Assembly: GCA_963700735.1 (NCBI GenBank)
Contig: CAVOYR010000007.1
Location: 186,001 to 250,000 of the forward strand
DNA: 64,000 nucleotides
Direction of reading: 5' to 3'
Origin: Anderseniella sp963700735
GTDB lineage: Bacteria > Pseudomonadota > Alphaproteobacteria > Rhizobiales > Aestuariivirgaceae
Shown: piece after piece, positions 8,685 through 18,314 of the stretch
Layout of the letters: every line of letters starts with the position of its first letter
Numbering within the stretch: the stretch's first letter is position 1
Position numbers and translations under genes: made by a program
The notes under the pieces: generated by a model
Told to the model about the DNA's origin: nothing
Seen by the model: only the letters and a program-made list of their open reading frames with translations
Databases searched by the model: none

Positions 8685-10271
8685 TCAATACCCCAGGGCC
8701 ATGCCGTCCTTGCGCGGTTCGGAACCACCGCACAGCACGCCTGTGTCAGGATCGATCGCAATTACCTGGCCGCCGCCATACGGATCTTGCTGGCGCTCGA
8801 CCTTGTGACCCAGCGCCTTCAGCCCGGCCACGACCGCGTCCGGCACGCCGGATTCGACACCCAGCACCCCGTCCTCGTGGAACGAGCGGGCAAAGTCCAG
8901 CGCCTCCTGCGGGTCCATGCCGTAGACGAACCGGTTCACCATCACCGCCACATGGCCCATCGGCTGGTAGGCACCGCCCATCACGCCGAACGACTGGATC
9001 ACCTTGCCGTTCTCGCGCACCATGGCCGGGATGATGGTGTGCAATGGCCGCTTCGACGGACCGATGCAGTTCGGATGGCCAGGCTTGGCCACAAAGCCTG
9101 CCCCGCGATTCTGGAACGCGATGCCGGTCTCAGGCGTCACGATGCCGGAACCGAACCCGTGGTAGATCGAGTTGATGAACGACACTGCCATGCGGTTTTC
9201 ATCGACCACCGTCAGGTACACGGTGTCGGAGCCGGGCATCGGCACCACCTGCTCGGGCTCGGCAATTGCCTTGTCCATCGACACCAGCGCCGCCAGCTTG
9301 GCCGCCATTCCGGCCGACAGCAGCTCGCCGACCGGTACTTCGGCGAAATCAGGATCGGCGATGTGGCGGTTGCGGATGATCCACGCCAGCCGGATTGCCT
9401 CGATCTCGAGGTGACGCCGCTCGACACTTTCGGGGGCGTACTTTTCCAGCTCGAACTGCTCCAGGATGTTGAGGGCAACCAGTGCCGTCAGGCCCGACCC
9501 GTTCGGCGGGATCTCGAGGATCTCGCGGCCCCGGAACGTGGTCGAGATCGGCGTCACCCAGCTGGACTTCGTTGCAGCCAGGTCATCCATGTCGATCAGG
9601 CTGCCCTTGGCCTTGAGCGTCCTGACGATGTCTTCGGCCACCCGGCCGGTGTAGAAACCGTCACGGCCCTTGGCGGCAATCGTTTCCAGCGTCGCGGCAA
9701 GGGCCGGGTACTTCATCACCTGGCCAACCACGGGTGCCTTGCCACCCGGCAGGTAGTGCAGCCGTCCGCCTTCGTCCTGACCGATGAAGTCAGCCAAACC
9801 CGCCCAGTCACGCGCCGTGCGCGGCCCCAGCGGACAGCCCTCGCGCGCCAGCCTGATGGCGGGCTCAAGCACCTGTGCCAGGCTCATCGTGCCGTGCTTG
9901 TCGAGCAGTGCCTGCCAGCCATCAACGGCACCGGGCACCGTGACCGCATGGATGTTGTCGGTGGCAATCTCGCTAAGGCCCGAAGCTGCCAGCCAGCTTG
10001 CCGTGGCATGGCGGCTTGCCCGGCCCGAACCGTTGAGGCCCGTCACCGTGCCATCGGCCTGGCCGATCAGCGCAAAGCAGTCACCCCCGATGCCGGTCAT
10101 CGGCGGCTCGGTGATGCACAGGACCGCCGAGGCGGCGATGGCGGCGTCCGCTGCATTGCCGCCAGCCTGCAGGATGTTGATCGCCGCCAGCGTCGACTGC
10201 GGCGACGAGGTGGCCGCGCACGCACGTCCGGCATAGACGGCGGACCGTCCGGGTATATGAAAATTTCTCAT
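8685..10271 (-). CDS. Gamma-glutamyltransferase family protein
   Basis: The 528-residue Ntn-hydrolase is a gamma-glutamyltranspeptidase-family enzyme. It has the conserved GGNAADAAIAASAVL region, PGAVDGW, and a processing and nucleophile segment GSDTVYLTVVD, in which the Thr would become the N-terminus of the small subunit. PSKRPLHTIIP and the oxyanion-loop region FGVMGGAYQPMGH follow. Members cleave gamma-glutamyl bonds, but this branch also includes oxamate amidohydrolase-like enzymes, so the substrate is open. No export signal is obvious, unlike classical periplasmic Ggt. I prefer the ATG at 10271 (GAAAAGG upstream) to a TTG at 10301. It is divergent from fhs. Confidence 0.85.
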   Translation of the reverse strand: MRNFHIPGRSAVYAGRACAATSSPQSTLAAINILQAGGNAADAAIAASAVLCITEPPMTGIGGDCFALIGQADGTVTGLNGSGRASRHATASWLAASGLSEIATDNIHAVTVPGAVDGWQALLDKHGTMSLAQVLEPAIRLAREGCPLGPRTARDWAGLADFIGQDEGGRLHYLPGGKAPVVGQVMKYPALAATLETIAAKGRDGFYTGRVAEDIVRTLKAKGSLIDMDDLAATKSSWVTPISTTFRGREILEIPPNGSGLTALVALNILEQFELEKYAPESVERRHLEIEAIRLAWIIRNRHIADPDFAEVPVGELLSAGMAAKLAALVSMDKAIAEPEQVVPMPGSDTVYLTVVDENRMAVSFINSIYHGFGSGIVTPETGIAFQNRGAGFVAKPGHPNCIGPSKRPLHTIIPAMVRENGKVIQSFGVMGGAYQPMGHVAVMVNRFVYGMDPQEALDFARSFHEDGVLGVESGVPDAVVAGLKALGHKVERQQDPYGGGQVIAIDPDTGVLCGGSEPRKDGMALGY

Positions 10272-10417
10272 GGCTGCTGCCTTTTCTTCATCTATTGGCA
10301 ACGCGCGGCAATTGCGCGAGTGTGGGGGCCTTCAAGCTAGTCTTGTTTTGCATCCGGTCAAGATAATTGGTCAGGCTTTCACGCTGCGGAAAAGGACAAC
10401 AAACGTCGCAAATGGCA

Positions 10418-10446
10418 TTATTGCCGGAGCAAAATCGCGCTATACG
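10418..10446 (+). promoter_or_regulatory. Candidate promoter of fhs
   Basis: TTATTG at 10418-10423 and TATACG at 10441-10446 are 17 bases apart and lie about 45 bases before the fhs start. The 219-base divergent ggt/fhs intergenic region is AT-richer than its surroundings. This is a sequence match only. Confidence 0.35.
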
Positions 10447-10490
10447 CACTCAATCCCGACTGACCTGTAAAAAATATGGAGGAACACCCA

Positions 10491-12170
10491 GTGTCCAAGA
10501 TTAAATCAGACATCGAAATCGCCCGCGAAGCGAACATGAAGCCGATCAAGGAGATCGCTGCCAAGATCGGCATCAAGGAAGCTGACCTCATTCCATATGG
10601 TCATACCAAGGCAAAGATTTCCGCCGACTTCATCCAGTCGATCCAGTCCAACAAGAACGGCAACCTGATCCTGGTGACGGCCATCAACCCGACCCCTGCC
10701 GGCGAAGGCAAGACCACCACCACGGTGGGTCTCGGCGACGGCCTCAATGCCATCGGCAAGAAGGCAATGATCTGTATCCGTGAAGCATCGCTCGGGCCGA
10801 ACTTCGGCATGAAGGGCGGCGCGGCAGGCGGCGGCATGGCACAGATCGTGCCGATGGAAGACATGAACCTGCACTTCACCGGCGACTTCCACGCCATCAC
10901 CTCTGCCCACAACCTGCTGTCGGCGATGATCGACAACCACATCTACTGGGGCAACGAGCTGGACATCGACGTGCGCCGCGTGGCGTGGCGCCGCGTGCTG
11001 GACATGAACGACCGCGCCCTGCGCGAGATCACCTGCTCGCTCGGCGGCGTCTCCAACGGCTTCCCGCGTGAAGCCGGTTTCGACATCACCGTGGCCTCCG
11101 AAGTTATGGCGATCCTGTGCCTGGCCAAGAACCTGGCCGACCTCGAAGAACGCCTCGGCAAGATGATCGTGGCGCACCGCCGCGACAAGTCGCCGGTATA
11201 CTGCTCCGACATCAAGGCTGCCGGCGCCATGGCCGTGCTGCTCAAGGATGCCATCCAGCCGAACCTGGTGCAGACACTGGAAAACAACCCGGCCTTCGTG
11301 CATGGCGGCCCGTTCGCCAACATCGCACACGGCTGCAACTCGGTTGTCGCCACCACCACCGCCCTGAAGCTGTGTGACTACGTCGTCACCGAGGCAGGTT
11401 TCGGTGCAGACCTTGGTGCCGAGAAGTTCATGAACATCAAGTGCCGCAAGGCCGGCCTGTCGCCAAAGGCCGTCGTCATCGTCGCCACCGTGCGCGCGCT
11501 GAAGATGGGTGGCGGTGTCGCCCGCGCCGACCTCGGTGCCGAGAACGTCAAGGCTGTCTCCGACGGTTGCTCGAACCTGGGCCGCCACATCGAGAACATG
11601 AAGAACTACGGCGTGCCGGCAGTTGTTGCCATCAACCACTTCGTCACCGACACCGATGCCGAAATCCAGGCCGTCAAGGACTTCTGTGCAAGCCAGGGTG
11701 CAGCCGCCGTGCTGTGCAAGCACTGGGCGAAGGGGTCTGAAGGCATCAAGGAGCTCGCCACCAAGGTGGTCGAGATCGTTGAAAGCGGTGCTGCCGCCTA
11801 CAAGCCGCTGTACGAAGACAGCCTCGGCCTGTTCGCCAAGATCGAGAAGATCGCCAAGACCATCTACCGCGCAGACGCGGTTGTGGCTGACAGCAAGATC
11901 AAGGCCCAGCTGAAGCAGTGGGAAGCCGATGGCTATGGCGATCTGCCGGTCTGCATGGCCAAGACGCAGTACTCCTTCACCACCGACCCGAGCGTGCGCG
12001 GTGCACCGACCGGGTTCGATATTCCGGTGCGTGAAGTGCGTCTCTCGGCTGGCGCGGGCTTCGTGGTCGCCATCTGCGGTGAGATCATGACCATGCCCGG
12101 CCTGCCCAAGAAGCCGGCGGCCGAAACGATCTTCCTCAACGCCGAAGGCCAGATCGAAGGCCTGTTCTAG
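10491..12170 (+). CDS. fhs: Formate-tetrahydrofolate ligase
   Basis: The 559-residue enzyme makes 10-formyltetrahydrofolate from formate, tetrahydrofolate and ATP (also called FtfL). The P-loop TPAGEGKTTTT is at about residue 68, followed by LGPNFGMKGGAAGGG and the family motifs FTGDFHAI and EAGFGADLGAEKF. The length matches the family. The GTG at 10491 is the start: the apparent ATG at 10476 overlaps a strong GGAGGA ribosome site (10478-10483) with eight bases to the GTG. The gene stands alone and ends at a strong hairpin terminator. Together with the formate dehydrogenase at 21-26 kb it suggests two fates for formate, assimilation and oxidation to CO2. Confidence 0.96.
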   Translation: MSKIKSDIEIAREANMKPIKEIAAKIGIKEADLIPYGHTKAKISADFIQSIQSNKNGNLILVTAINPTPAGEGKTTTTVGLGDGLNAIGKKAMICIREASLGPNFGMKGGAAGGGMAQIVPMEDMNLHFTGDFHAITSAHNLLSAMIDNHIYWGNELDIDVRRVAWRRVLDMNDRALREITCSLGGVSNGFPREAGFDITVASEVMAILCLAKNLADLEERLGKMIVAHRRDKSPVYCSDIKAAGAMAVLLKDAIQPNLVQTLENNPAFVHGGPFANIAHGCNSVVATTTALKLCDYVVTEAGFGADLGAEKFMNIKCRKAGLSPKAVVIVATVRALKMGGGVARADLGAENVKAVSDGCSNLGRHIENMKNYGVPAVVAINHFVTDTDAEIQAVKDFCASQGAAAVLCKHWAKGSEGIKELATKVVEIVESGAAAYKPLYEDSLGLFAKIEKIAKTIYRADAVVADSKIKAQLKQWEADGYGDLPVCMAKTQYSFTTDPSVRGAPTGFDIPVREVRLSAGAGFVVAICGEIMTMPGLPKKPAAETIFLNAEGQIEGLF

Positions 12171-12195
12171 AACGGCCTGTGATCCATGCATCAAG

Positions 12196-12232
12196 GGGCG
12201 CGGGAGGCAACTTCCGCGCCCTGTTTTATTTT
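12196..12232 (+). terminator. Rho-independent terminator of fhs
   Basis: GGGCGCGGGA at 12196-12205 pairs with TTCCGCGCCC at 12212-12221 (ten pairs, one G-U) around a six-base loop, followed by TGTTTTATTTT. It is 25 bases past the fhs stop. Confidence 0.85.
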
Positions 12233-12246
12233 GGGTGAGCTTCGGC

Positions 12247-13152
12247 TCAGACCGCGCCGTGACGGGCCCGGGCATTGGCGTTGACCTGCGCAGAGCGCCG
12301 CCCGTACAGCACCGATATCACCACCGCCGACACGATGATGAAGCCGCCGATGGCGTCACGCGGGTCCGGCACTTCACCGGCACCCAGCCAGCTCCACAAC
12401 GGGTTGAGCACCACGTCGAGCAGCACGATCAGGCTGGCCACGACAGCCGGTATCGACCGCGCCGAGCGGGCGAACAGGATCACCGGAATGGCCAGCTGTA
12501 CCAGCCCCATGATGGCCAGCATCTTTATATTGTCTGCCTCAACGTTGAACCCGCCGCCGAACGCCCCTGCAACGACGAACACGGTCAGCCCGCCGATGAT
12601 CATGGCTGGCATCATGTCCACATGGCGATAGCGGCGCAGCACGTTGACCTGTATCGCCCAGCTTGCCGTGTAGCAAAGTGCAATCACGTTGCCGAGCAGG
12701 TTTCCCGCCTGCAAGCCGTCACGCACGATGTAGGCCACCCCGCACAGCGCCAGCACCGAGGCAAACCACGTGGCACGCGATGGGGTTTCACCGTTCATGA
12801 ACCGGCTCAATACGGCCGTCAGGAGTGGTGCCGTTGCAGCAAGGCACGCGACATTTGCCGTCGAGGCATAGGTCAGTGCCGTGACGTACAGGGTCGATCC
12901 GAGCGAAAAGAACGTGGCGCCCGCCAGCAATGCCACCGGTGGCACCTCGGCGACCTTGGACCAGACCTCGCCCCGGTACCGGACCAGCAGCCAGACAATC
13001 AGGGCCAGTGCCATGAACAGCCCCCGCCAGCAATTGATCTGCCATCCAGTCAGCCCCGGCATCAGGCGCACGAACAGGCCGGACAGGCTCCACCCGACCG
13101 TGGCCATCAGCGCAAGCGCAACGCCCGAGCCGTACGTCTGTTCCTGGTTCAA
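12247..13152 (-). CDS. DMT/EamA-family transporter
   Basis: The 301-residue membrane protein has about ten hydrophobic helices in two EamA repeats, for example GVALALMATVGWSLSGLFVRL at the start and FARSARSIPAVVASLIVLLDVVLNPLWSWL near the end. The family exports or imports small metabolites; the substrate cannot be inferred. It follows the peroxiredoxin-like gene on the same strand, but a hairpin at 13211-13235 lies between, so co-transcription is uncertain. It converges on fhs, and the fhs terminator separates them. Confidence 0.88.
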   Translation of the reverse strand: MNQEQTYGSGVALALMATVGWSLSGLFVRLMPGLTGWQINCWRGLFMALALIVWLLVRYRGEVWSKVAEVPPVALLAGATFFSLGSTLYVTALTYASTANVACLAATAPLLTAVLSRFMNGETPSRATWFASVLALCGVAYIVRDGLQAGNLLGNVIALCYTASWAIQVNVLRRYRHVDMMPAMIIGGLTVFVVAGAFGGGFNVEADNIKMLAIMGLVQLAIPVILFARSARSIPAVVASLIVLLDVVLNPLWSWLGAGEVPDPRDAIGGFIIVSAVVISVLYGRRSAQVNANARARHGAV

Positions 13153-13210
13153 GCGCTACCTGCCGCCGGTGTTGTTTCTGGTCGGGACTATGCGCCCGGA
13201 CAACACAAAG

Positions 13211-13235
13211 CCGGAATGCATATTTTGCACTCCGG
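13211..13235 (-). terminator. Hairpin downstream of the peroxiredoxin-like gene
   Basis: CCGGAATGCA at 13211-13220 pairs with TGCACTCCGG at 13226-13235 with one mismatch and a five-base loop. On the minus strand it is followed by CTTTGTGTTG, a weak T tract. It lies between the peroxiredoxin-like stop and the DMT transporter start. Confidence 0.5.
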
Positions 13236-13278
13236 CCCTGCAATTTCATTTGGCTGGCTACAAGCCCGGCTCGCTCAC

Positions 13279-13803
13279 TCAGGCAGTGAGCGTGCCGCGC
13301 ACCGGGTAGTCATTGTCGATGACGTACTTCATCACGCTGGCCAGTTCTGCCGCCTTGGCACGTCCGAACGGCGCGGTCTGCACCGACCAGTGATAGAGCG
13401 TTCCATCCGGACGGACGACGGCGATGGCCGGTTCGGAGAAGATGTCCGGCTCGTTGTCCTTCACGGCCGCAGACAGATACAGGCCCCAGGAAGTTGCCTG
13501 TTCCTGCGTCAAACCATGGCCCAGTTTCAGGCCGGGCAGTCCCCAGTCGCGCTTCGCCTGCTCCGCACGGTCGAGCGGGTCCATGCTGACCGCCACGACG
13601 TCAATGCCGATCGCCTCGAAGTCCTTCAGCTTGCTGTGGAAATCGCCCAGCTGACCCTTGCAGATGGGGCAGTGCAGGCCGCGATAGAAGAGGACGATGG
13701 TGAAGTTGTCCGGCTTGTTGCCGGCCAAAGTGAATTGGCCACCACCAGCCAGCGTGACGGACAGTGATGGCACTTGCTGGCCAGGCATCAGTGTCTTGTG
13801 CAT
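13279..13803 (-). CDS. Peroxiredoxin-like (AhpC/TSA) family protein
   Basis: The 174-residue thioredoxin-fold protein has the active-site segment LFYRGLHCPICKGQL at about residues 38-52, a CxxC-type variant of the peroxiredoxin site, followed by VVAVSMDPLDRAEQ and the cis-Pro region FSEPAIAVVRPDG. It probably reduces peroxides or disulfides in the cytoplasm; the reductant is unknown. The ATG at 13803 has AAGGAG eight bases upstream. It sits about 100 bases downstream of the dimethylglycine dehydrogenase-like gene on the same strand, so it may help handle peroxide made by that flavoenzyme. That link is inference from position. Confidence 0.85.
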   Translation of the reverse strand: MHKTLMPGQQVPSLSVTLAGGGQFTLAGNKPDNFTIVLFYRGLHCPICKGQLGDFHSKLKDFEAIGIDVVAVSMDPLDRAEQAKRDWGLPGLKLGHGLTQEQATSWGLYLSAAVKDNEPDIFSEPAIAVVRPDGTLYHWSVQTAPFGRAKAAELASVMKYVIDNDYPVRGTLTA

Positions 13804-13903
13804 GAGGGGAAACTCCTTGAACAGATGGGATCAATGGCCTTCCAACTGGCCATTGCCCCGACCCTTGTTCAACTCACATCACCGTCATTGCACGGTGATC
13901 GTC

Positions 13904-16420
13904 CTAGGCGCGCAGCCGCTCGTTTTCCGGATCGAACGGGCTTTCGGGCACCAGCGTTGCGTCGAACAGCTCGCCCAGGATGCGCACCTTGAACGCGTTG
14001 CCCTCGGTCGCCATCTCCGGCTTGACCATGGCCAGCGCCAGCGACTTGCCGACCCGCCAGCCATAGGCACCTGTCGTCACGCGGCCCACCAGCGTCTTGC
14101 CGTCTGCGGCATAGATCGCTTCGGACCCACGCGCATCGCAGTCCTTGATGCCGTGCAGTTCCAGCGTCACCAGCGTCCACTGGTCGCCTGCCGCATGGCG
14201 CTTGACCAGTTCGTCCCGGCCAATGAAGTCGCCCTTGTTCGGATGCACGAAGCGGTCGAGACCGGATTCATAAGCCGAATACTCGATCGACAGTTCGCGC
14301 CCGATCAGCCGGTAGGATTTCTCCACTGCCATGGTGCCCATGGCACGGATGCCGAACGGCTTGATGCCGTGTTCACGGCCTGCTTCCATCAGCATGTCGA
14401 AGATCACGTTCTGCATTTCCATCGGGTGGTGCAGCTCCCAACCCAGTTCGCCGACGAAGTTCACCCGCAGCGCATGTGCCTGGGCAATGCCGACATTGAT
14501 GAACTTGCCGGTGAGCCACTTGAAGTTGTCGTTCGACAGGTCGGTGTCGGTCAACTTCTGCAGCACGTCGCGCGACTTCGGGCCCGCCAGCACCAGCACG
14601 CCCATCTGCGTGGTGATCTTGTTCAGGGTGACGCCGGTCTCGGGCTTCAGCTTGGTCAGGTAGTCCCAGTCATGCCGTTCCCAGGCACCGGGGCCGACGA
14701 GGTAGAAATCGTTCTCGGCCCGCTTGTACACGGTGAACTCCGAGCGCACGCCACCGTTCTTCGTCAGCAGGTGGCACAGGCCGACGCGGCCGATGCCCTT
14801 GGGGATGCGGTTGGCGAGGATGGAGTCCAGCCATTCGGCAGCCTTCGGTCCCATCACCTCGTACTTGGCGAACGCGGTCATGTCGAGCACGCCGCAATTC
14901 TCGGTGACGTTCTTCACCTCGTTGCCGACATGCTCGAAATAGTTCGACCGGCGGAACGACCACAGTTCCTTGACCTTCTCGCCCGGCTGCACCTGCGCAT
15001 GGTTTTCACGCGTGATGACGTCGGGCCGTTCGATCTCTTCCGGGTCCCAGCCATAGTCCGCCGATGGCGCAAACCAGTTGGGCCGCTCCCAGCCATAGAC
15101 CGAGCCGAACACCGCACCCAGCGCCTTCATGCGGTCATAGCAGGGCGACTGCTTGAGCGGGCGTGCATCCCAGCGTTCCTCGTCCGGGTAGTGCGGCGTG
15201 AACACGTTGCGATAGGCTTCCTCGTTCTTGCACTTGAGGTAGCCGCGCGAGGCATAAGGGCCGAACCGGCGTGGGTCCACGCCGAGCATGTCGATTGAGC
15301 TTTCACCCTCGACGATCCATTCGGCCAGCTGCCACCCGGCGCCACCCGCGGCGGTCACGCCGAACGAGTGGCCTTCGTTGAGCCACAGGTTGCGCTTGCC
15401 CCAGGCCGGACCGATGATCGGCGAGCCGTCCGGCGTATAGCAGATGGCACCGTTGTAAACCTTCTTGATGCCGACTTCGCCGAAGGCCGGCACCCGGTGG
15501 AAGGCGCTTTCGATGTGCGGCGCGATGCGTTCGAGGTCTTCCTGGAACAGCTCGTACTCGGCATCGTCTGCGGGTCCGTCCACGTAGCACACCGGTGCAC
15601 CCGGCTCGTATGGGCCGAGGATCAGGCCACCGGCTTCCTCGCGCATGTACCAGGCTGAGTCCGCGTCGCGCAGCACGCCCATTTCCGGCAAGCCATCCTT
15701 GTGGCGCTGCTGGATTTCCGGGTGGGGCTCGGTGACGATGTACTGGTGCTCGACCGGAATGACCGGAATGTCGAGGCCCAGCATGTCGCCGGTCTGTCGC
15801 ACGAAGTTGCCGGTTGCCGTCACCAGGTGTTCGCAGGTGATGTCGCCCTTGTCGGTCTTCACCAGCCACTCGTCATTGGCCTTCTGCTCGATGGCGATAA
15901 CGCGGGTCTGGCGGTATATCTGCGCGCCCCTGTCGCGTGCGCCCCTGGCCATGGCCTGGGTCAGGTCGGCGGGCTGCACATAACCATCGTTCGGGTGCTG
16001 GATCGCACCCAGAAGGCCATCGGTATTGCACAGCGGCCAGATTTCCTTGACCTGCGCCGGGGTCAGCAGGTTGACCTCCACGCCGATGGTTTCGGCAATG
16101 CCGGCGTAATACATGAACTCGTCCCAGCGATCCTTCGTCTGGGCAAGGCGAATGTTTGATACCTGCCGCAGGCCAACGTGCTGGCCGGTCTCTTCCTCGA
16201 GCTTCGAATACAGGTCCAGCGAGTACTGGTGCACCTTGCCGACCGAATAGGACATGTTGAACAGCGGCAGCAGGCCCGCCGCATGCCACGTCGAGCCCGA
16301 CGTCAGCTCGTTCCGCTCCAGCAGGACCACATCGGTCCAGCCCTTTTTCGTCAGCGCGTAAAGCGTACCGACGCCGACGACACCACCACCAATGACAACA
16401 ACGCGCGCATGCGATTTCAT
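13904..16420 (-). CDS. Dimethylglycine/sarcosine dehydrogenase-type FAD oxidoreductase with GcvT domain
   Basis: The 838-residue two-domain enzyme has an N-terminal DAO-type FAD domain with VVVIGGGVVGVGTLYAL (residues 7-23). GSTWHAAG follows, and its His46 matches the histidine that carries covalent FAD in this family. Residues from about 420 form a DUF1989-like linker and a folate-binding GcvT domain plus GcvT C-terminal barrel (PFGIRAMGTMAVEKSYRLIGREL, GRVTTGAYGWRVGKSLALAMV). Relatives demethylate dimethylglycine or sarcosine and pass formaldehyde equivalents to tetrahydrofolate; the exact substrate is not decidable here. The start at 16420 has GGAGGA upstream, and longer in-frame starts lack family sequence. 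The link to fhs and formate dehydrogenase supports a methylamine or betaine C1 role. Confidence 0.88.
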   Translation of the reverse strand: MKSHARVVVIGGGVVGVGTLYALTKKGWTDVVLLERNELTSGSTWHAAGLLPLFNMSYSVGKVHQYSLDLYSKLEEETGQHVGLRQVSNIRLAQTKDRWDEFMYYAGIAETIGVEVNLLTPAQVKEIWPLCNTDGLLGAIQHPNDGYVQPADLTQAMARGARDRGAQIYRQTRVIAIEQKANDEWLVKTDKGDITCEHLVTATGNFVRQTGDMLGLDIPVIPVEHQYIVTEPHPEIQQRHKDGLPEMGVLRDADSAWYMREEAGGLILGPYEPGAPVCYVDGPADDAEYELFQEDLERIAPHIESAFHRVPAFGEVGIKKVYNGAICYTPDGSPIIGPAWGKRNLWLNEGHSFGVTAAGGAGWQLAEWIVEGESSIDMLGVDPRRFGPYASRGYLKCKNEEAYRNVFTPHYPDEERWDARPLKQSPCYDRMKALGAVFGSVYGWERPNWFAPSADYGWDPEEIERPDVITRENHAQVQPGEKVKELWSFRRSNYFEHVGNEVKNVTENCGVLDMTAFAKYEVMGPKAAEWLDSILANRIPKGIGRVGLCHLLTKNGGVRSEFTVYKRAENDFYLVGPGAWERHDWDYLTKLKPETGVTLNKITTQMGVLVLAGPKSRDVLQKLTDTDLSNDNFKWLTGKFINVGIAQAHALRVNFVGELGWELHHPMEMQNVIFDMLMEAGREHGIKPFGIRAMGTMAVEKSYRLIGRELSIEYSAYESGLDRFVHPNKGDFIGRDELVKRHAAGDQWTLVTLELHGIKDCDARGSEAIYAADGKTLVGRVTTGAYGWRVGKSLALAMVKPEMATEGNAFKVRILGELFDATLVPESPFDPENERLRA

Positions 16421-16524
16421 ACCCAATCCTCCGGGGTGACGCGACAACCGATGCTGCAGACCATAGTGAATTGGCTTCAACACGTGTGAAGTCAAACGAC
16501 TTGGCACATCAGAATTGCGACATG

Positions 16525-17793
16525 TCAGATGGCGCAGATGCCGAATTCGCTGAACGGCACGAAGTTCAGCAGGTCGCCCTCGGCCACGGCGGAGACTGCC
16601 TCCACCACCTCGATCAGTCCGGTCGCTTCACGCAGCCCCGAGATCAGGCCCGATCCGTCCCGGTCGAACTTGCGCAATACCGGCCCGTCCGTCGTGTTGT
16701 CGATCCAGCCGCGCCAGAACTCGCGCCGGTCTGTCTTTTTCTTCGGAATGGCGAACCCGGCCGGCAACGGATAGCGCTGCGGCGGTTGCCAGCCCGCGCC
16801 CTGCAGCCGGGCAAACATCGGCTGGGCATAGAGCAGGAACGTCACGAAGGCCGCCACCGGGTTGCCCGGCAAGCCGAAGAACACGCAGTCGCCCACCTGT
16901 CCCATGGCCAGCGGCCGGCCCGGCTTTACCGCCAGTTGCCAGGCGTGCAGCGAGCCGAGCTTCTGGATGGTCTCGACGATGAAGTCTGCCTCGCCCCGGC
17001 TGGCCCCGCCCGTCGTCAGGATCACGTCGCACTCGGTTGCAGCCCTTGTGACCGCAGCCTCCACGGCCTCGCGCCGGTCGGCGATCACGCCGTAGTCCAC
17101 CGGCTCTGCGCCAACAGTTTGCAGCAGCCCGCGCAGCAGGTGGTGATTTGAGTCATATACCTGACCGTCGCCCAGCACATTCCCGGGGCGCACGATTTCG
17201 TCACCGGTAGAGATCAGCGCCACCTTGAGCGGCACGTAAACCTCGACGCTGCCCTGACCGGTCGAGGCGATGGCGGCAATGTCCTGTGGCCGCAGCCGCT
17301 CACCCGGTTGCAGGATCACCTGGCCGGCCTTCACGTCCTCGCCGGCGTGGCGCGTATTGGCCCCCGGCTTCAACCCCGCGGGGATCACCACGGCGTTGCC
17401 ATCGAGCGTGGCGTCTTCCTGCATCACGCAGGTGTCGGCACCCTCCGGCATCACCGCGCCAGTGAAGATGCGCGCTGCTTGCCCCGGCTGCAACGCCGCC
17501 TCCGGCACATGGCCCGCCGCCACCCGCATCACCACGTCCAGCCGCGTGTCGCCGCCAGCGTTGAGCGAGCTGCCCGCCAGCGCATATCCATCCACAGCCG
17601 CATTGTTGAACGCCGGAATGTTGCGCGGCGAGGCGACGGCCTGCGCCAGCACCCGCCCGTGTGCGCTCGCCAGCGGCACCGTCTCCACGGCAGCCACCGC
17701 CGGCAGCCGCTCAAGGATCAGCGCTACCGCATCGTCGTGGCGCATCCGGTCCTTGTCGTGCAGGAAGCAGTCGTCGAGCAGCTTGCGGGTCAT
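16525..17793 (-). CDS. moeA: Molybdopterin molybdotransferase MoeA
   Basis: The 422-residue enzyme inserts molybdate into adenylylated molybdopterin. It shows the MoeA N-terminal PAFNNAAVDGYAL motif, AARIFTGAVMPEGAD, the MoCF-binding region STGDEIVRPG and ILTTGGASRGEADF, and the C-terminal GLPGNPVAAFVTF. It is the last gene of the MOSC-fdhD-mobA-mobB-moeA operon, and its start codon overlaps the mobB stop by four bases (ATGA), a sign of translational coupling. It is followed by a 104-base gap before the flavoprotein gene on the same strand. Confidence 0.95.
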   Translation of the reverse strand: MTRKLLDDCFLHDKDRMRHDDAVALILERLPAVAAVETVPLASAHGRVLAQAVASPRNIPAFNNAAVDGYALAGSSLNAGGDTRLDVVMRVAAGHVPEAALQPGQAARIFTGAVMPEGADTCVMQEDATLDGNAVVIPAGLKPGANTRHAGEDVKAGQVILQPGERLRPQDIAAIASTGQGSVEVYVPLKVALISTGDEIVRPGNVLGDGQVYDSNHHLLRGLLQTVGAEPVDYGVIADRREAVEAAVTRAATECDVILTTGGASRGEADFIVETIQKLGSLHAWQLAVKPGRPLAMGQVGDCVFFGLPGNPVAAFVTFLLYAQPMFARLQGAGWQPPQRYPLPAGFAIPKKKTDRREFWRGWIDNTTDGPVLRKFDRDGSGLISGLREATGLIEVVEAVSAVAEGDLLNFVPFSEFGICAI

Positions 17794-18314
17794 GGCAGGC
17801 TCGGCACCTCTACCAGCCCGGTGCGGCCGCAGATGAAATCGGCCAGCTCCGCGATATCATCGCGGTCGTAGACCGGCACCGGGCAGTCCTCCACCGGGCC
17901 GTTGGCTGCCACCGCCACAATGCTGCGGTCAGCATCATACAGCCGGGGCTGGTTGTCTGCCACGTTGCGCACCTCGATCTTGTCGTGTCCGTTGCGCTTG
18001 TAACCTTCGATGATGACGAGATCGCACGGTTCGAGCCTGGCAAGGATGTCATCGAGCGACGGCTCGGCATCGCCACGCAGTTCGCTCACGATGGCCCAGC
18101 GCGCGCGCGACACCACCGCCACCTGCGACGCGCCCGCCTTGCGATGGCGAAAGCTGTCCCGGCCCTCATGGTCGATATCGAACGAATGGTGCGCGTGCTT
18201 GACCGTGGATACGCGATACCCGCGCCCTGAAAGTTCCGTCACCAGCCGTTCCACCAGTGTCGTCTTGCCGGCGTTCTTGAACCCCGCCACCCCGATGATG
18301 CGCTGCTTGCTCAT
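17790..18314 (-). CDS. mobB: Molybdopterin-guanine dinucleotide biosynthesis adaptor MobB
   Basis: The 174-residue P-loop GTPase has GFKNAGKTTLVERLV at residues 12-26, the downstream motif VSTVKHAHHSFDIDHEGRDSFRHRKAGA and the ending IAELADFICGRTG. MobB assists MobA in forming the guanine dinucleotide form of molybdenum cofactor used by DMSO-reductase-family enzymes such as formate dehydrogenase. It overlaps mobA and moeA by four bases each, so the three are tightly coupled. Confidence 0.94.
   Translation of the reverse strand: MSKQRIIGVAGFKNAGKTTLVERLVTELSGRGYRVSTVKHAHHSFDIDHEGRDSFRHRKAGASQVAVVSRARWAIVSELRGDAEPSLDDILARLEPCDLVIIEGYKRNGHDKIEVRNVADNQPRLYDADRSIVAVAANGPVEDCPVPVYDRDDIAELADFICGRTGLVEVPSLP

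Noticed and set aside
10506..12275. 589-codon open frame antisense to fhs
   Set aside because: It is a shadow of a strongly conserved gene; its sequence is His/Asp/Val-rich with no domain, as expected opposite high-GC coding DNA.
12235..13767. 510-codon plus-strand frame across the DMT and peroxiredoxin-like genes
   Set aside because: No family features; both minus-strand genes are clear.
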